From NCBI GenBank assembly GCA_964489695.1, contig CAZAZP010000023.1, positions 1 to 12,945 on the forward strand: a stretch of DNA of 12,945 nt, read 5' to 3'. Shown here piece after piece: positions 1-6,951 of the stretch; within the stretch, counting starts at the first letter, position 1; each line of letters begins with the position of its first letter. The position numbers and the translations under genes are program-made. Origin of the DNA: CAYUXU01 sp964489695 (GTDB lineage: Bacteria; Bacillota_I; Bacilli_A; Erysipelotrichales; Erysipelotrichaceae). Below the pieces are notes generated by a model. The model saw only the letters and a list, made by a program, of their open reading frames with translations, searched no databases and had not been told where the DNA came from.

Positions 1-1118
1 CTCATGGTGCGAGTTATGAGGTAATTGAGGTTGGTGTGCGCACTCCACATGAACTGAAAAAGACCGAACTAGTAACAGGCGAAGTAGGTTGGTTTACCGC
101 GAGTATTAAAAACGTTAAAGATGTTCGAGTGGGGGATACTGTCACGTTTAAGCAACATGGTGCTGATCAGCCATTACCGGGATATCGAAGATTAAATCCC
201 TTAGTTTATTGTGGTCTTTATCCCACTGATAATCAAAAATATAATGATTTACGGGAAGCTTTAGAGAAACTACAGCTAAATGATGCTGCATTACAGTTTG
301 AAGCGGAAACCTCACAAGCTTTAGGCTTTGGTTTTCGATGTGGGTTTTTAGGTCTCTTACATTTGGATGTTATTCAAGAACGCTTAGAACGTGAATATAA
401 GTTAGATTTAATCGCGACCGCACCATCAGTTATTTATCAAGTTCATTTACTTGATCAAACTATGAAGGAAGTCGCTAACCCCGCTCAGATGCCAGAAAGC
501 CGCTTAATCCATCATATTGAAGAACCTTATGTTAAAGCTGAGATTATCGTCCCAAATGAATTTGTGGGTGCGATTATGGAGCTTTGTCAACGGAAACGGG
601 GAACGTTTGTTGAAATGAAAATTCTCGATGTTAACCGCCATTTATTAATTTATGATTTACCTTTAGGCGAAATCGTTTTTGATTTCTTTGATAAACTTAA
701 ATCAGCTAGTAAAGGTTATGCTTCCTTTGATTATGAATTGATTGGGTATCGACCAGCTAAACTGGTAAAAATGGATATTTTACTTAATGGTGAAATCGTG
801 GATGCTTTATCAACGATCGTTCATCGGGATTTTGCTTATCAAAGAGGGAATAGTATTACAGTGCGCTTAAAAGAACTAATTCCGAAACAACAATTCGAAA
901 TACCAGTTCAAGCCGCGATTAATGGTAAAGTAATTGCTCGAACTAACATCAAAGCGTTAAGGAAAAATGTCTTAGCAAAATGTTATGGTGGCGATATTAG
1001 CCGGAAAAAGAAATTATTAGAAAAACAAAAGGCTGGGAAAAAACGGCTTAAAGCAGTTGGTAGTGTTGAAATACCCCAATCAGCCTTTATGTCGATTTTA
1101 TTGGTGGATGATGAGTAA
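1..1118 (+). CDS. lepA: Elongation factor 4 (LepA), 5'-truncated by the window edge
   Basis: This is a ribosome-associated translational GTPase thought to back-translocate or rescue stalled ribosomes, peripheral to the membrane or cytosolic. The reading frame is open from base 3 to the TAA at 1116-1118, giving 371 visible residues of a protein normally about 600 long. The GTPase domain with its G motifs lies before the window. What remains is the family's diagnostic part: the FGFRCGFLGLLHLDVIQERL block of domain III, the EEPYVKAEI segment that begins the EF-G C-terminal-like domain, the HRDFAYQRG stretch, and the LepA-specific C-terminal domain with CYGGDISRKKKLLEKQKAGK. An ATG at base 36 is internal and is not the start. 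The stop overlaps the hemW start, so the two genes are cotranscribed and probably translationally coupled. Arginine codons are mostly CGN (17 of 20 counted), which sets the native codon pattern for comparison. Confidence 0.97.
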   Translation, partial: HGASYEVIEVGVRTPHELKKTELVTGEVGWFTASIKNVKDVRVGDTVTFKQHGADQPLPGYRRLNPLVYCGLYPTDNQKYNDLREALEKLQLNDAALQFEAETSQALGFGFRCGFLGLLHLDVIQERLEREYKLDLIATAPSVIYQVHLLDQTMKEVANPAQMPESRLIHHIEEPYVKAEIIVPNEFVGAIMELCQRKRGTFVEMKILDVNRHLLIYDLPLGEIVFDFFDKLKSASKGYASFDYELIGYRPAKLVKMDILLNGEIVDALSTIVHRDFAYQRGNSITVRLKELIPKQQFEIPVQAAINGKVIARTNIKALRKNVLAKCYGGDISRKKKLLEKQKAGKKRLKAVGSVEIPQSAFMSILLVDDE

Positions 1119-2214
1119 CGCTCAAGCTTTATATGTTCACGTGCCTTTTTGTGAGCATATTTGTGCTTATTGTGATTTCTGTCGGGTAATCTATCAGCCA
1201 AAGTTAATCACCAATTATTTAACGCAATTAAGTTTAGAATTAAAGGCTTTTGGCATTACGGATTATCAAACCATTTACCTGGGTGGTGGGACACCTTCAG
1301 CCTTAAGTGTTGCTGAACTAACCACTTTATTTGAAATCTTAGCTCCTTATGCCCAACAGGTGCAAGAATTTACCATTGAAGCTAACCCTGAATCAGTGAC
1401 ACCAGCTAAGATAGCTTTATTTAACGCAGTTGGGATTAATCGCGTCTCATTAGGTGTTCAAGTTACCCAACATGAGTTATTAGCTTCGTTAGGCCGTCGT
1501 CATAGCTTTGCGCAAGTGCAGACAGTAGTTAGTAACTTACAAGCCAGCGGTATAACCAATATCAGTGTTGATTTAATGTATGGGATTCCTGATCAATCAA
1601 AAGCCCAAGTCCTTGCATCGCTTCAGGCTTGTTTAGCATTAAATATCAAACATTTATCTTTATATACTTTAACCATTGAACCAAACTCAGTCTTTGGTCG
1701 CTTAGGTGTTTTACCAATTGATGATGAAACTGATGTTGATATTTTTACCGCCGCACAAGCAGTATTAGCTCAAGCTGGTTTTAATCAATATGAAGTTAGT
1801 AATTTTGCCTTGGCTGGTTATGAGTCAAAACATAATTTAGTCTATTGGCATTATGCGGATTTTATTGGAGTTGGGGCTGGTGCTGCCGGGAAAATCGGCT
1901 CTGAGCGCTATCAGAATGCTTGTGATTTAGCGACTTATTTAGCCGATCCTTTCGCTAGTCGCGAGTGGAATAGTTTATCACTAGCTGATCAAAAATTTGA
2001 ATACTTGTTAATGAACTTACGTTTAAAGAACGGTTTTTTATTAACGGATTATGAAACTCGTTTTAAAAGTAGCTTTAAAATTGATTATGCTAACGAAGTT
2101 CAGAAACTGATTAGCCAAGAGTTGTTAGTCTGTGATGAGTCATGTTATTGTAGTGAAGCGGGTCTTTTATTACTAAATCAAGTATTACTTGAATTTATAA
2201 GTGATGATAAATAG
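1111..2214 (+). CDS. hemW: HemW, radical SAM haem chaperone (HemN-like)
   Basis: Family knowledge: HemW is a radical-SAM-fold protein that binds haem and passes it to acceptor proteins; it is often misannotated as coproporphyrinogen dehydrogenase HemN. The protein has 367 residues when started at 1111, close to the usual 375-385. Seen in it: the 4Fe-4S motif CEHICAYC (Cys14, 18, 21; a further Cys24), the SAM-binding GGGTP at 58-62, SLGVQ, VDLMYGIPDQ, and the HNxxYW haem-binding motif as HNLVYW at 241-246. The frame is open upstream to 1057, but that part overlaps lepA and does not look like the family. The ATG at 1108 or 1111 puts YVHVPFC in its normal position near the N terminus. A GGTGG just upstream (1103-1107) is a weak, closely spaced ribosome site, so coupling to lepA termination is likely. 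The lepA-hemW order is common in Bacillota. No other haem genes are visible. Confidence 0.95.
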   Translation: MSNAQALYVHVPFCEHICAYCDFCRVIYQPKLITNYLTQLSLELKAFGITDYQTIYLGGGTPSALSVAELTTLFEILAPYAQQVQEFTIEANPESVTPAKIALFNAVGINRVSLGVQVTQHELLASLGRRHSFAQVQTVVSNLQASGITNISVDLMYGIPDQSKAQVLASLQACLALNIKHLSLYTLTIEPNSVFGRLGVLPIDDETDVDIFTAAQAVLAQAGFNQYEVSNFALAGYESKHNLVYWHYADFIGVGAGAAGKIGSERYQNACDLATYLADPFASREWNSLSLADQKFEYLLMNLRLKNGFLLTDYETRFKSSFKIDYANEVQKLISQELLVCDESCYCSEAGLLLLNQVLLEFISDDK

Positions 2215-2265
2215 CTATAGTGAAGTACTTAGTGAATTATAACTTTTTTTGCTAGCTTAATATTT

Positions 2266-2302
2266 TCAAATTGATGATCATTAATGGTCATCTTTGATTT
2301 TT
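2266..2302 (+). terminator. Intrinsic terminator of lepA-hemW
   Basis: An eight-pair stem GATGATCA/TGGTCATC (one G-U pair) closes a TTAA loop at 2273-2292. It is extended by TCAAA/TTTGA across a two-base bulge and followed by five T (2298-2302). It lies about 50 bases after the hemW stop. Confidence 0.75.
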
Positions 2303-2393
2303 CATTAAAAACTTAGTTACCTAATAATTTATTTTTAGCTTACATCTTAAAATGGTGGGAACATAAAAATATTAGACATTCTTTAATGTTATT

Positions 2394-2422
2394 GACCTAA
2401 CTTTTCTTACTTAGGTCTTTTT
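2394..2422 (+). terminator. Second intrinsic terminator, upstream of the SIR2-like gene
   Basis: A perfect seven-pair stem GACCTAA/TTAGGTC (2394-2400 and 2411-2417) with a ten-base loop is followed by TTTTT. It sits directly before the SIR2-like gene's promoter and insulates that gene from upstream transcription. Confidence 0.75.
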
Positions 2423-2449
2423 GTATTTATAAATTAAAAACTATATAAT
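2421..2449 (+). promoter_or_regulatory. Sigma-A type promoter of the SIR2-like gene
   Basis: A -35 box TTGTAT (2421-2426) is separated by 17 bases from a perfect -10 box TATAAT (2444-2449). Transcription would start near 2456, leaving a leader of about 48 bases. The -35 overlaps the T-run of the preceding terminator. An AGAGG ribosome site lies at about 2491-2495, eight bases before the ATG. Confidence 0.65.
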
Positions 2450-2503
2450 TGACTTAACGAAAGACTCAAAAAAGTAATTAACAATTTAAAAGAGGACAGA
2501 TAA

Positions 2504-3934
2504 ATGAAGAAAAAAGTAGCTTTTCTATTTGGGGCAGGAGCAGAAGCAGGCCACGATAATTTTAAACAATTAACTGGAGTAAAGTATTTTAAAACTACGA
2601 TTATTGACGAGCAACCAGCTATTTTAGCAGCCTTACAAAAAATCTTTGATAAAAAATACTTTGAATCATGTGAATACCGAAGAGAAATAGTCTATGAAAA
2701 AAATAAAAGTGAGAAGAAAATAATCTTAGACATGCTTCGTTTATACTTGGAAGATAGCTACTGGGATAAAGGTGATGATAACTATCAAGATTTACTTGAA
2801 TGTTTAAAGGAATATGATTTTAATCTCTCCAGTGAATATGTTACAAATTTGATAACAGAATTATTCCCGTCAGTGAAAAAAAAGAAAGTTAAAGAGAAAT
2901 GGCAAAATTTAACTGGGAAGGATGAGTTGGTTATTAACGATGAAAATGAAGCTAGAATAATAAATGAGTTTAATGAAATATTACAAGGTAATAGTCCGGA
3001 TAATTTAAGTGAATTAATGACCGTGTTGACAAAAGAAGATAAATGTGAACGGAAATTAATTTATCCAATTACTGTGGCTGGTTTTTTTGAGAAGCATTTT
3101 CATACTATTATAGATCCTAAGAAATATGGTAGATACAATTTTATGAAGATTTTTAACTATTATTGGATTGCTTATTTTTCTATTGTTAATGGCATTATTG
3201 AATTATTAAGGCCATACGCTAATGAGTTTAATGAGTCCCAACAATTATTTTTACACACAGATGATATTATTAGGTATCAAGAAATCTTAGCTAATATTAC
3301 TGAATTTACTAAATTTCTCTATTCTAAAGAAGTCAAAAATATTATTAGGACAATAAGTCAAGATAGTTACTATTCTTGGCTGAAAACCCGACTAGCAGAT
3401 GATAAGAATTTTAAATGTAGTGGAGTTTTAACTGCTAATTATTTTAATTATGTAGAAATTGTTGATGATAATGTTGCCTATCTAAATGGGGCATTAAAAC
3501 TATTTGAATTTCCTGAATTAATTGATGTTATTGATCTAAGTTTAAAAGATTATTCAATTGAAAATGATGAAGAAAGAAAGGATAAACTATTTTTTCCCTT
3601 TATCTTTGGTCAATCGATGTTAAAACCAATTGTCAGTCGACAACAAATTGAAGCTTTTAATCAGGCGATAACCATCTTAGATGATACGGATTATTTGGTT
3701 ATTCTAGGCTACAATCTAAATGAAGATGATAATCATATTAATAGTTTATTAAGAGATTTTCTAAAGAGGGATCAGTGCAAGATTATTTTAATGGGTGATT
3801 TTAATGAGGAAGAAGTAAAGACAAAGTTAAAATTGCGAAAAACTGAAAAGTTAGTTAAGGTTGACTTCGATTATAATGATATAAACCCTCAAATGGCAGT
3901 AACTCAATTATTCGAAAAATTAGAAAATATTTAA
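2504..3934 (+). CDS. SIR2-like (sirtuin-fold) protein, possible single-gene defence or NAD-related factor
   Basis: The protein has 476 residues, no signal peptide and no membrane segment. The N terminus, VAFLFGAGAEAG (about 5-16), matches the first nucleotide-binding strand and GAG loop of the SIR2 fold. The C-terminal third has the other landmarks in order: LTANYFNYVE (Asn312, at the TTNYD-like site), YLNG (326-329, at the usual LHG site) and VILGYNLNEDD (about 399-409, like the GYS..D motif near the end of the fold). A charged, probably helical insert of over 200 residues separates the halves. Family knowledge: standalone and fused SIR2-like domains in bacteria are often NAD-consuming effectors in anti-phage systems such as Thoeris and DSR. 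Here the LHG histidine reads Asn328, so catalysis is uncertain. The gene stands alone with its own promoter and prefers AGA/AGG arginine codons (9 of 15) unlike neighbouring lepA (3 of 20), which suggests transfer. I am confident of the fold class and much less so of the defence role. Confidence 0.7.
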   Translation: MKKKVAFLFGAGAEAGHDNFKQLTGVKYFKTTIIDEQPAILAALQKIFDKKYFESCEYRREIVYEKNKSEKKIILDMLRLYLEDSYWDKGDDNYQDLLECLKEYDFNLSSEYVTNLITELFPSVKKKKVKEKWQNLTGKDELVINDENEARIINEFNEILQGNSPDNLSELMTVLTKEDKCERKLIYPITVAGFFEKHFHTIIDPKKYGRYNFMKIFNYYWIAYFSIVNGIIELLRPYANEFNESQQLFLHTDDIIRYQEILANITEFTKFLYSKEVKNIIRTISQDSYYSWLKTRLADDKNFKCSGVLTANYFNYVEIVDDNVAYLNGALKLFEFPELIDVIDLSLKDYSIENDEERKDKLFFPFIFGQSMLKPIVSRQQIEAFNQAITILDDTDYLVILGYNLNEDDNHINSLLRDFLKRDQCKIILMGDFNEEEVKTKLKLRKTEKLVKVDFDYNDINPQMAVTQLFEKLENI

Positions 3935-4062
3935 GAATAATTTAAAGCTCTGTTGAATAATTTTGAAATAGACCAGGATTTTAGCAATATCTACTCAGGA
4001 AGTGTTTAATAAATTGACCCAGCTCATGAGAGTGCTATAATTATTTTAGGAGGAAAGTAGTA
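3935..4062. other. Gap between the SIR2-like gene and nagA, with a possible IS6-type end
   Basis: No intrinsic terminator is evident after the SIR2-like gene. A 9-bp direct repeat GAATAATTT occurs at 3935-3943 and 3955-3963. Bases 3946-3968 resemble the terminal inverted repeat of IS6-family elements (GGTTCTGTTGCAAAG type), with about 17 of 23 positions agreeing with the IS1216 end as I remember it. The nagA promoter follows. Confidence 0.35.
4014..4041 (+). promoter_or_regulatory. Extended -10 promoter of nagA
   Basis: The -35 TTGACC (4014-4019) and the extended -10 TGCTATAAT (4033-4041) are separated by 16 bases. Each box is near consensus, making this one of the strongest promoters in the window. 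The predicted start near 4048 falls at the first base of the AGGAGG ribosome site (4048-4053), so the leader would be only about 15 bases. No cre-like or GntR-like operator is obvious. Confidence 0.75.
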
Positions 4063-5208
4063 ATGATTATTCGTAGTGCGAATGTTTGGTATGATGAAAA
4101 ATTTCAACCTTTACAACTCGTGATTGAAGATAATAAGATTAAGCAAATTGTGCCTGATGGTTTTTACCAACAGGACGTGTATGATGTTGGGGAAGCTTGG
4201 GTATTACCAGGCTTAATTGATATTCACTGTCATGGCTATGGTGGAGTTAATGCTAATTTCGCTACGCTCGAAGGTTTAAAGAAGTGGAATGATGCTTTAC
4301 CGGCGGAAGGGGTAACGGCTTATATGATTACGAGCTCGACGGCTCCTTGGGAAGATTTATTAAAGAGCTATCAAGTTATTAATGAATTTATTGAGTCTCA
4401 ACCCACTATGGCGGAACCTTTAGGCATTCATATTGAAGGACCATTTATTTCTAAAGAATTTAAAGGTGCACATAATCCAACTTACATTGTTAAGCCAACC
4501 GTTAAAGCTTTAAAAGAATTACAAGCGCAAGCACCTAATAAAGTCAAAATGGTAGCGGTAGCGATTGAAGAAGATGAAGGTGGAGCTTTTACCCGTTATT
4601 GTACGGAAAACGATATTACAGTTATCTTAGGCCATACTGCAGCTAGTTATGCGGATGTGGAATTTGGGCGGACTTTAGGGGCGCGGAGCTTTACCCATAC
4701 CTTTAATGCGATGGTACCTTTACATCATCGTAACCCCGGCGTAATTGGTGCAGCGATGCGGTTTGAAGATATGTATGCGGAAGTAATCGCGGATGGTGTG
4801 CACGTCAATATTGACTTAGTCAATGTTTTGGGCCGCTTAAAAGGAAAAGATAAATTAATTGTTATTACTGATGCAGTAGCGCATAAAGGATTACCCGTTG
4901 GTAAGCACCAACTACGTGATCGGATTGTGGAAGTTGGGGTTGATGGCGTCGGACGCTTAGAAAACGGCACGATTGCGGGTAGTTCCAATAAAATGAACGA
5001 TATGGTAAAAAATCTACTATATCGGGCTGATTTACCCCTAGCAACCGCCATTAATGCGGCCACTAAAAACCCAGCTCGCTTATTGAAACTACATGATAAG
5101 GGTGAATTGGAAGTTGGTTTTGCTGCTGACTTTATTGTTACGACACCAGATTTAACAATCTTAGAAACTTATAAAGCTGGTAAATTAGTTTACCAAAATA
5201 AAAAATAA
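4063..5208 (+). CDS. nagA: N-acetylglucosamine-6-phosphate deacetylase
   Basis: The cytosolic metallo-amidohydrolase converts GlcNAc-6-phosphate to glucosamine-6-phosphate and acetate, feeding amino sugars from transport or wall recycling into glycolysis and wall synthesis. It has 381 residues, normal for the family. Seen: HCHG (His55, His57), IHIEGPF (metal-binding Glu125), LGHTAA (His191), THTFNAM (His212), HHRNPGVIGAA, DGVHV, ITDA (Asp270, the catalytic acid/base position) and GTIAGSS. All active-site positions are present. The start at 4063 is fixed by AGGAGG nine bases upstream. No nagB lies in the window. Its TAA shares an A with the ATG of the next gene, so the two form an operon. Confidence 0.95.
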   Translation: MIIRSANVWYDEKFQPLQLVIEDNKIKQIVPDGFYQQDVYDVGEAWVLPGLIDIHCHGYGGVNANFATLEGLKKWNDALPAEGVTAYMITSSTAPWEDLLKSYQVINEFIESQPTMAEPLGIHIEGPFISKEFKGAHNPTYIVKPTVKALKELQAQAPNKVKMVAVAIEEDEGGAFTRYCTENDITVILGHTAASYADVEFGRTLGARSFTHTFNAMVPLHHRNPGVIGAAMRFEDMYAEVIADGVHVNIDLVNVLGRLKGKDKLIVITDAVAHKGLPVGKHQLRDRIVEVGVDGVGRLENGTIAGSSNKMNDMVKNLLYRADLPLATAINAATKNPARLLKLHDKGELEVGFAADFIVTTPDLTILETYKAGKLVYQNKK

Positions 5209-6545
5209 TGGGTGAACCGAAAGTACTGACCGCTTTAATTAATGCGACTGTTATCAGCATGGAAGCTGATCAGCCAATTTTTGAGCTTGGCTATGTGAGT
5301 TTTTTGGCGGATGAGATTGTGGCGGTGGGCCCAATGAGTGCTTATCAACCGACCGTCGATACTAAGGAAATTGATTGTTCGGGTAAGATTATTATGCCGG
5401 GCTTAATTAATACGCATACGCATTTAGGCTTGATTCCCTTACGCTCATTAGCTGATGATATGCCTGATCGGTTAAGAAAGTTTCTTTTCCCGATGGAAAT
5501 GAAATATTTTAATGCGGAGTTAGTCAGCGCTAGTGCTTTATTTGCCGGGGTAGAATCGCTTAAAGCGGGCGTCACGACCGTCGCGGATATGTATTATTTT
5601 ACGGATAGTTATGCTGAAGCTTTAAGTGAGTTAAAAATTCGTGCCTTTTTAGGCCAAACGATTATTAAAGACCACGCGGCTGATCGGTTTAGTGAAACAG
5701 ATGCTTTAAAAGAAGTAGCCAGGCTGGCTGAAAAGTGGGCTAATCATCCTTTAATTAAGATTATGGTAGCGCCCCATGGCAGTACGACTGTTAGTCTTGA
5801 AACTTTAAAACAAGCGTCAGCTTTAGCCAAAAAATATCAATTGAAAATGATGATCCACATCAGTGAAATGGATTATGAAATGGCATATTTCCGTGATAAG
5901 TACAACCAAACACCGATTGAGTATTTTGCTCAAGCGGGTTTATTAGGACCAGAAGTAATCGCTGTCCATAGTATATATGCCCAAAATCAAGACTTTGAGT
6001 TATTGGCTAAGAGTCAAACTAACGTCGCCCATTGTTTAACTGCTAACTTAAAAGCAGCTAAAGGAATTATGGATTTAAAGGCGATGCAAGCTGCGGGGGT
6101 TAATGTTAGCTTAGGCACTGATGGACCAATTAGTGGTAATACCTTGGACTTGTGGACCCAAATACGGTTTGTTCCAATGGTTCATAAAACGATCAATCAT
6201 GATCGAAGTTATTTGCCAAGTTATGAAATCTTAAAACTAGCCACGATTAATGGGGCGAAAACGCTTGGGATGGCCGATAAAATTGGCAGTTTAAAAAGTG
6301 GTAAACAAGCTGATTTAATTATTATTGATCCTAATAAGTTCAATAGTTTTCCGGTCCATGATGTCTTCGCGACTTTAGTTTATAGTGTCACGAGCCAAAA
6401 TGTGGAATCCGTCTTAGTCGCGGGTAAATGGGTTATTTATCAACAGGAACTACAAACCATGGATGAAAAACAGATCTTCGCCAAGTTAAAACAAGCGATG
6501 GAAGTTTTACCACAAGATTTAGATAAACTAGCTGAGGTGGATTAA
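5208..6545 (+). CDS. MtaD/TrzA-type amidohydrolase (5'-methylthioadenosine / S-adenosylhomocysteine deaminase family)
   Basis: This is a cytosolic metal-dependent hydrolase of 445 residues. Seen: PGLINTHTH (His70, His72), APHGST, the IHISE motif (His217, Glu220), AVHSIY (His254), the VAHCLTANLKAAKGI block and LGTDGP (Asp305), which together give the metal ligands and catalytic residues of the TrzA/AtzA/MtaD branch. Family knowledge: members deaminate MTA, SAH, adenosine or guanine, or dechlorinate triazines. The usual APHAPYTC and AHCVWL-like motifs are altered here (APHGSTTVS, VHSIYA), so the substrate is uncertain. The ATG overlaps the nagA stop by one base (TAATG) and has no Shine-Dalgarno of its own, so translation depends on nagA. 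A functional link with GlcNAc-6-phosphate is not obvious. No terminator with a T-run follows before rpsO. Confidence 0.85.
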   Translation: MGEPKVLTALINATVISMEADQPIFELGYVSFLADEIVAVGPMSAYQPTVDTKEIDCSGKIIMPGLINTHTHLGLIPLRSLADDMPDRLRKFLFPMEMKYFNAELVSASALFAGVESLKAGVTTVADMYYFTDSYAEALSELKIRAFLGQTIIKDHAADRFSETDALKEVARLAEKWANHPLIKIMVAPHGSTTVSLETLKQASALAKKYQLKMMIHISEMDYEMAYFRDKYNQTPIEYFAQAGLLGPEVIAVHSIYAQNQDFELLAKSQTNVAHCLTANLKAAKGIMDLKAMQAAGVNVSLGTDGPISGNTLDLWTQIRFVPMVHKTINHDRSYLPSYEILKLATINGAKTLGMADKIGSLKSGKQADLIIIDPNKFNSFPVHDVFATLVYSVTSQNVESVLVAGKWVIYQQELQTMDEKQIFAKLKQAMEVLPQDLDKLAEVD

Positions 6546-6546
6546 C

Positions 6547-6575
6547 TTGTTATTTTAAAGTAGTTATGTTAATAT
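6547..6575 (+). promoter_or_regulatory. Candidate rpsO promoter
   Basis: TTGTTA (6547-6552) and TAATAT (6570-6575), 17 bases apart, the latter preceded by TGT as an extended -10. It starts two bases after the upstream stop codon. The inferred transcript would begin close to the leader hairpin at 6583. Confidence 0.5.
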
Positions 6576-6582
6576 TTATAAG

Positions 6583-6648
6583 CTTTAATACTCAGTTTCT
6601 GGCATCCTCGACCGTTTCTTAGTATTAAAGGACACGATAAAAAGGAGG
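6583..6648 (+). promoter_or_regulatory. Structured rpsO leader with anti-Shine-Dalgarno loop (likely S15 autoregulation)
   Basis: A perfect ten-pair stem, CTTTAATACT (6583-6592) with AGTATTAAAG (6621-6630), encloses a 28-base loop that contains a GG...CC sub-element (6601-6613). TCCTC in the loop (6605-6609) is complementary to GAGGA (6645-6649) in the ribosome site AAGGAGGAA, which would make an H-type pseudoknot. No T-run follows the stem, so it is not a terminator. Family knowledge: S15 represses its own translation through differing leader structures in different bacteria, including a pseudoknot in E. coli. Confidence 0.6.
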
Positions 6649-6656
6649 AAAGAAAA

Positions 6657-6923
6657 ATGTTATCTCAAAGCGAGAAACAAGCGATTATGCAAGAATTCGC
6701 CCGTAGTGAAGGTGATACCGGTAGTGTAGAAGTACAAGTAGCGGTCTTAACGGAAAAAATTAACTATTTGACCGAACACATGAAAGTTCATAAGAAAGAT
6801 GTGCACTCGAACCGAGGCTTATTAAAAATGGTTGGTAAAAGACGTAACTTAATGACTTATTTACGAAATACTGATGTCAACCGTTATCGTGAATTAGTCG
6901 AAAAATTAGGCTTAAGAAAGTAA
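6657..6923 (+). CDS. rpsO: 30S ribosomal protein S15
   Basis: S15 is an early 30S assembly protein that binds the three-way junction of the 16S rRNA central domain. The protein has 88 residues, the normal length. The family core is plain: EGDTGSVEVQVAVLT (about 18-32), HMKVHKKDVHSNRGLL (the RNA-binding HKKD..S.RGL segment) and RRNLMTYLRNTDVNRY, ending in LGLRK. A strong AAGGAGG lies eight bases before the ATG. The gene precedes pnp, an order found in very many bacteria, but here it has its own terminator, so pnp is at least partly independent. Confidence 0.98.
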   Translation: MLSQSEKQAIMQEFARSEGDTGSVEVQVAVLTEKINYLTEHMKVHKKDVHSNRGLLKMVGKRRNLMTYLRNTDVNRYRELVEKLGLRK

Positions 6924-6951
6924 CTTCAGCAATAACTGAAGTTCTTTTTTT
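6922..6951 (+). terminator. Intrinsic terminator of rpsO
   Basis: A perfect eight-pair stem AACTTCAG/CTGAAGTT (6922-6929 and 6936-6943) with a six-base loop CAATAA is followed by a T-run at 6945-6951. The stem begins inside the rpsO stop codon. Confidence 0.92.

Larger units (their letters stand above)
2215..2503. other. Intergenic region between hemW and the SIR2-like gene
   Basis: This 289-base, very AT-rich stretch holds the hemW terminator (2266-2302), a small hairpin ACATT/AATGT at 2376-2389, a second terminator (2394-2422) and the promoter of the next gene (2421-2449). The second terminator has no gene in front of it, so a short transcript or a lost gene may once have ended there. I see no supported ORF, tRNA or repeat array in it. 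Confidence 0.6.

Noticed and set aside
1057..1110. Longer hemW start at 1057
   Set aside because: The extra residues overlap lepA and do not resemble HemW; the family motif YVHVPFC normally sits about ten residues from the start.
983..1201. Minus-strand ORFs opposite lepA, nagA, the amidohydrolase, pnp and the ABC genes
   Set aside because: They are short, lack ribosome sites, look like no protein family, and lie opposite strongly conserved genes.
2339..2354. A 16-base near-repeat, CTTACATCTTAAAATG, recurring at 9494-9509 with one mismatch
   Set aside because: In 13 kb of AT-rich DNA one such pair is about what chance gives, and the flanks do not match.
2348..2422. T-box riboswitch before the SIR2-like gene
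   Set aside because: AATGGTGGGAAC only partly resembles the T-box sequence (about 7 of 10), no stem I or specifier loop is visible, and the downstream gene is not an amino-acid gene.
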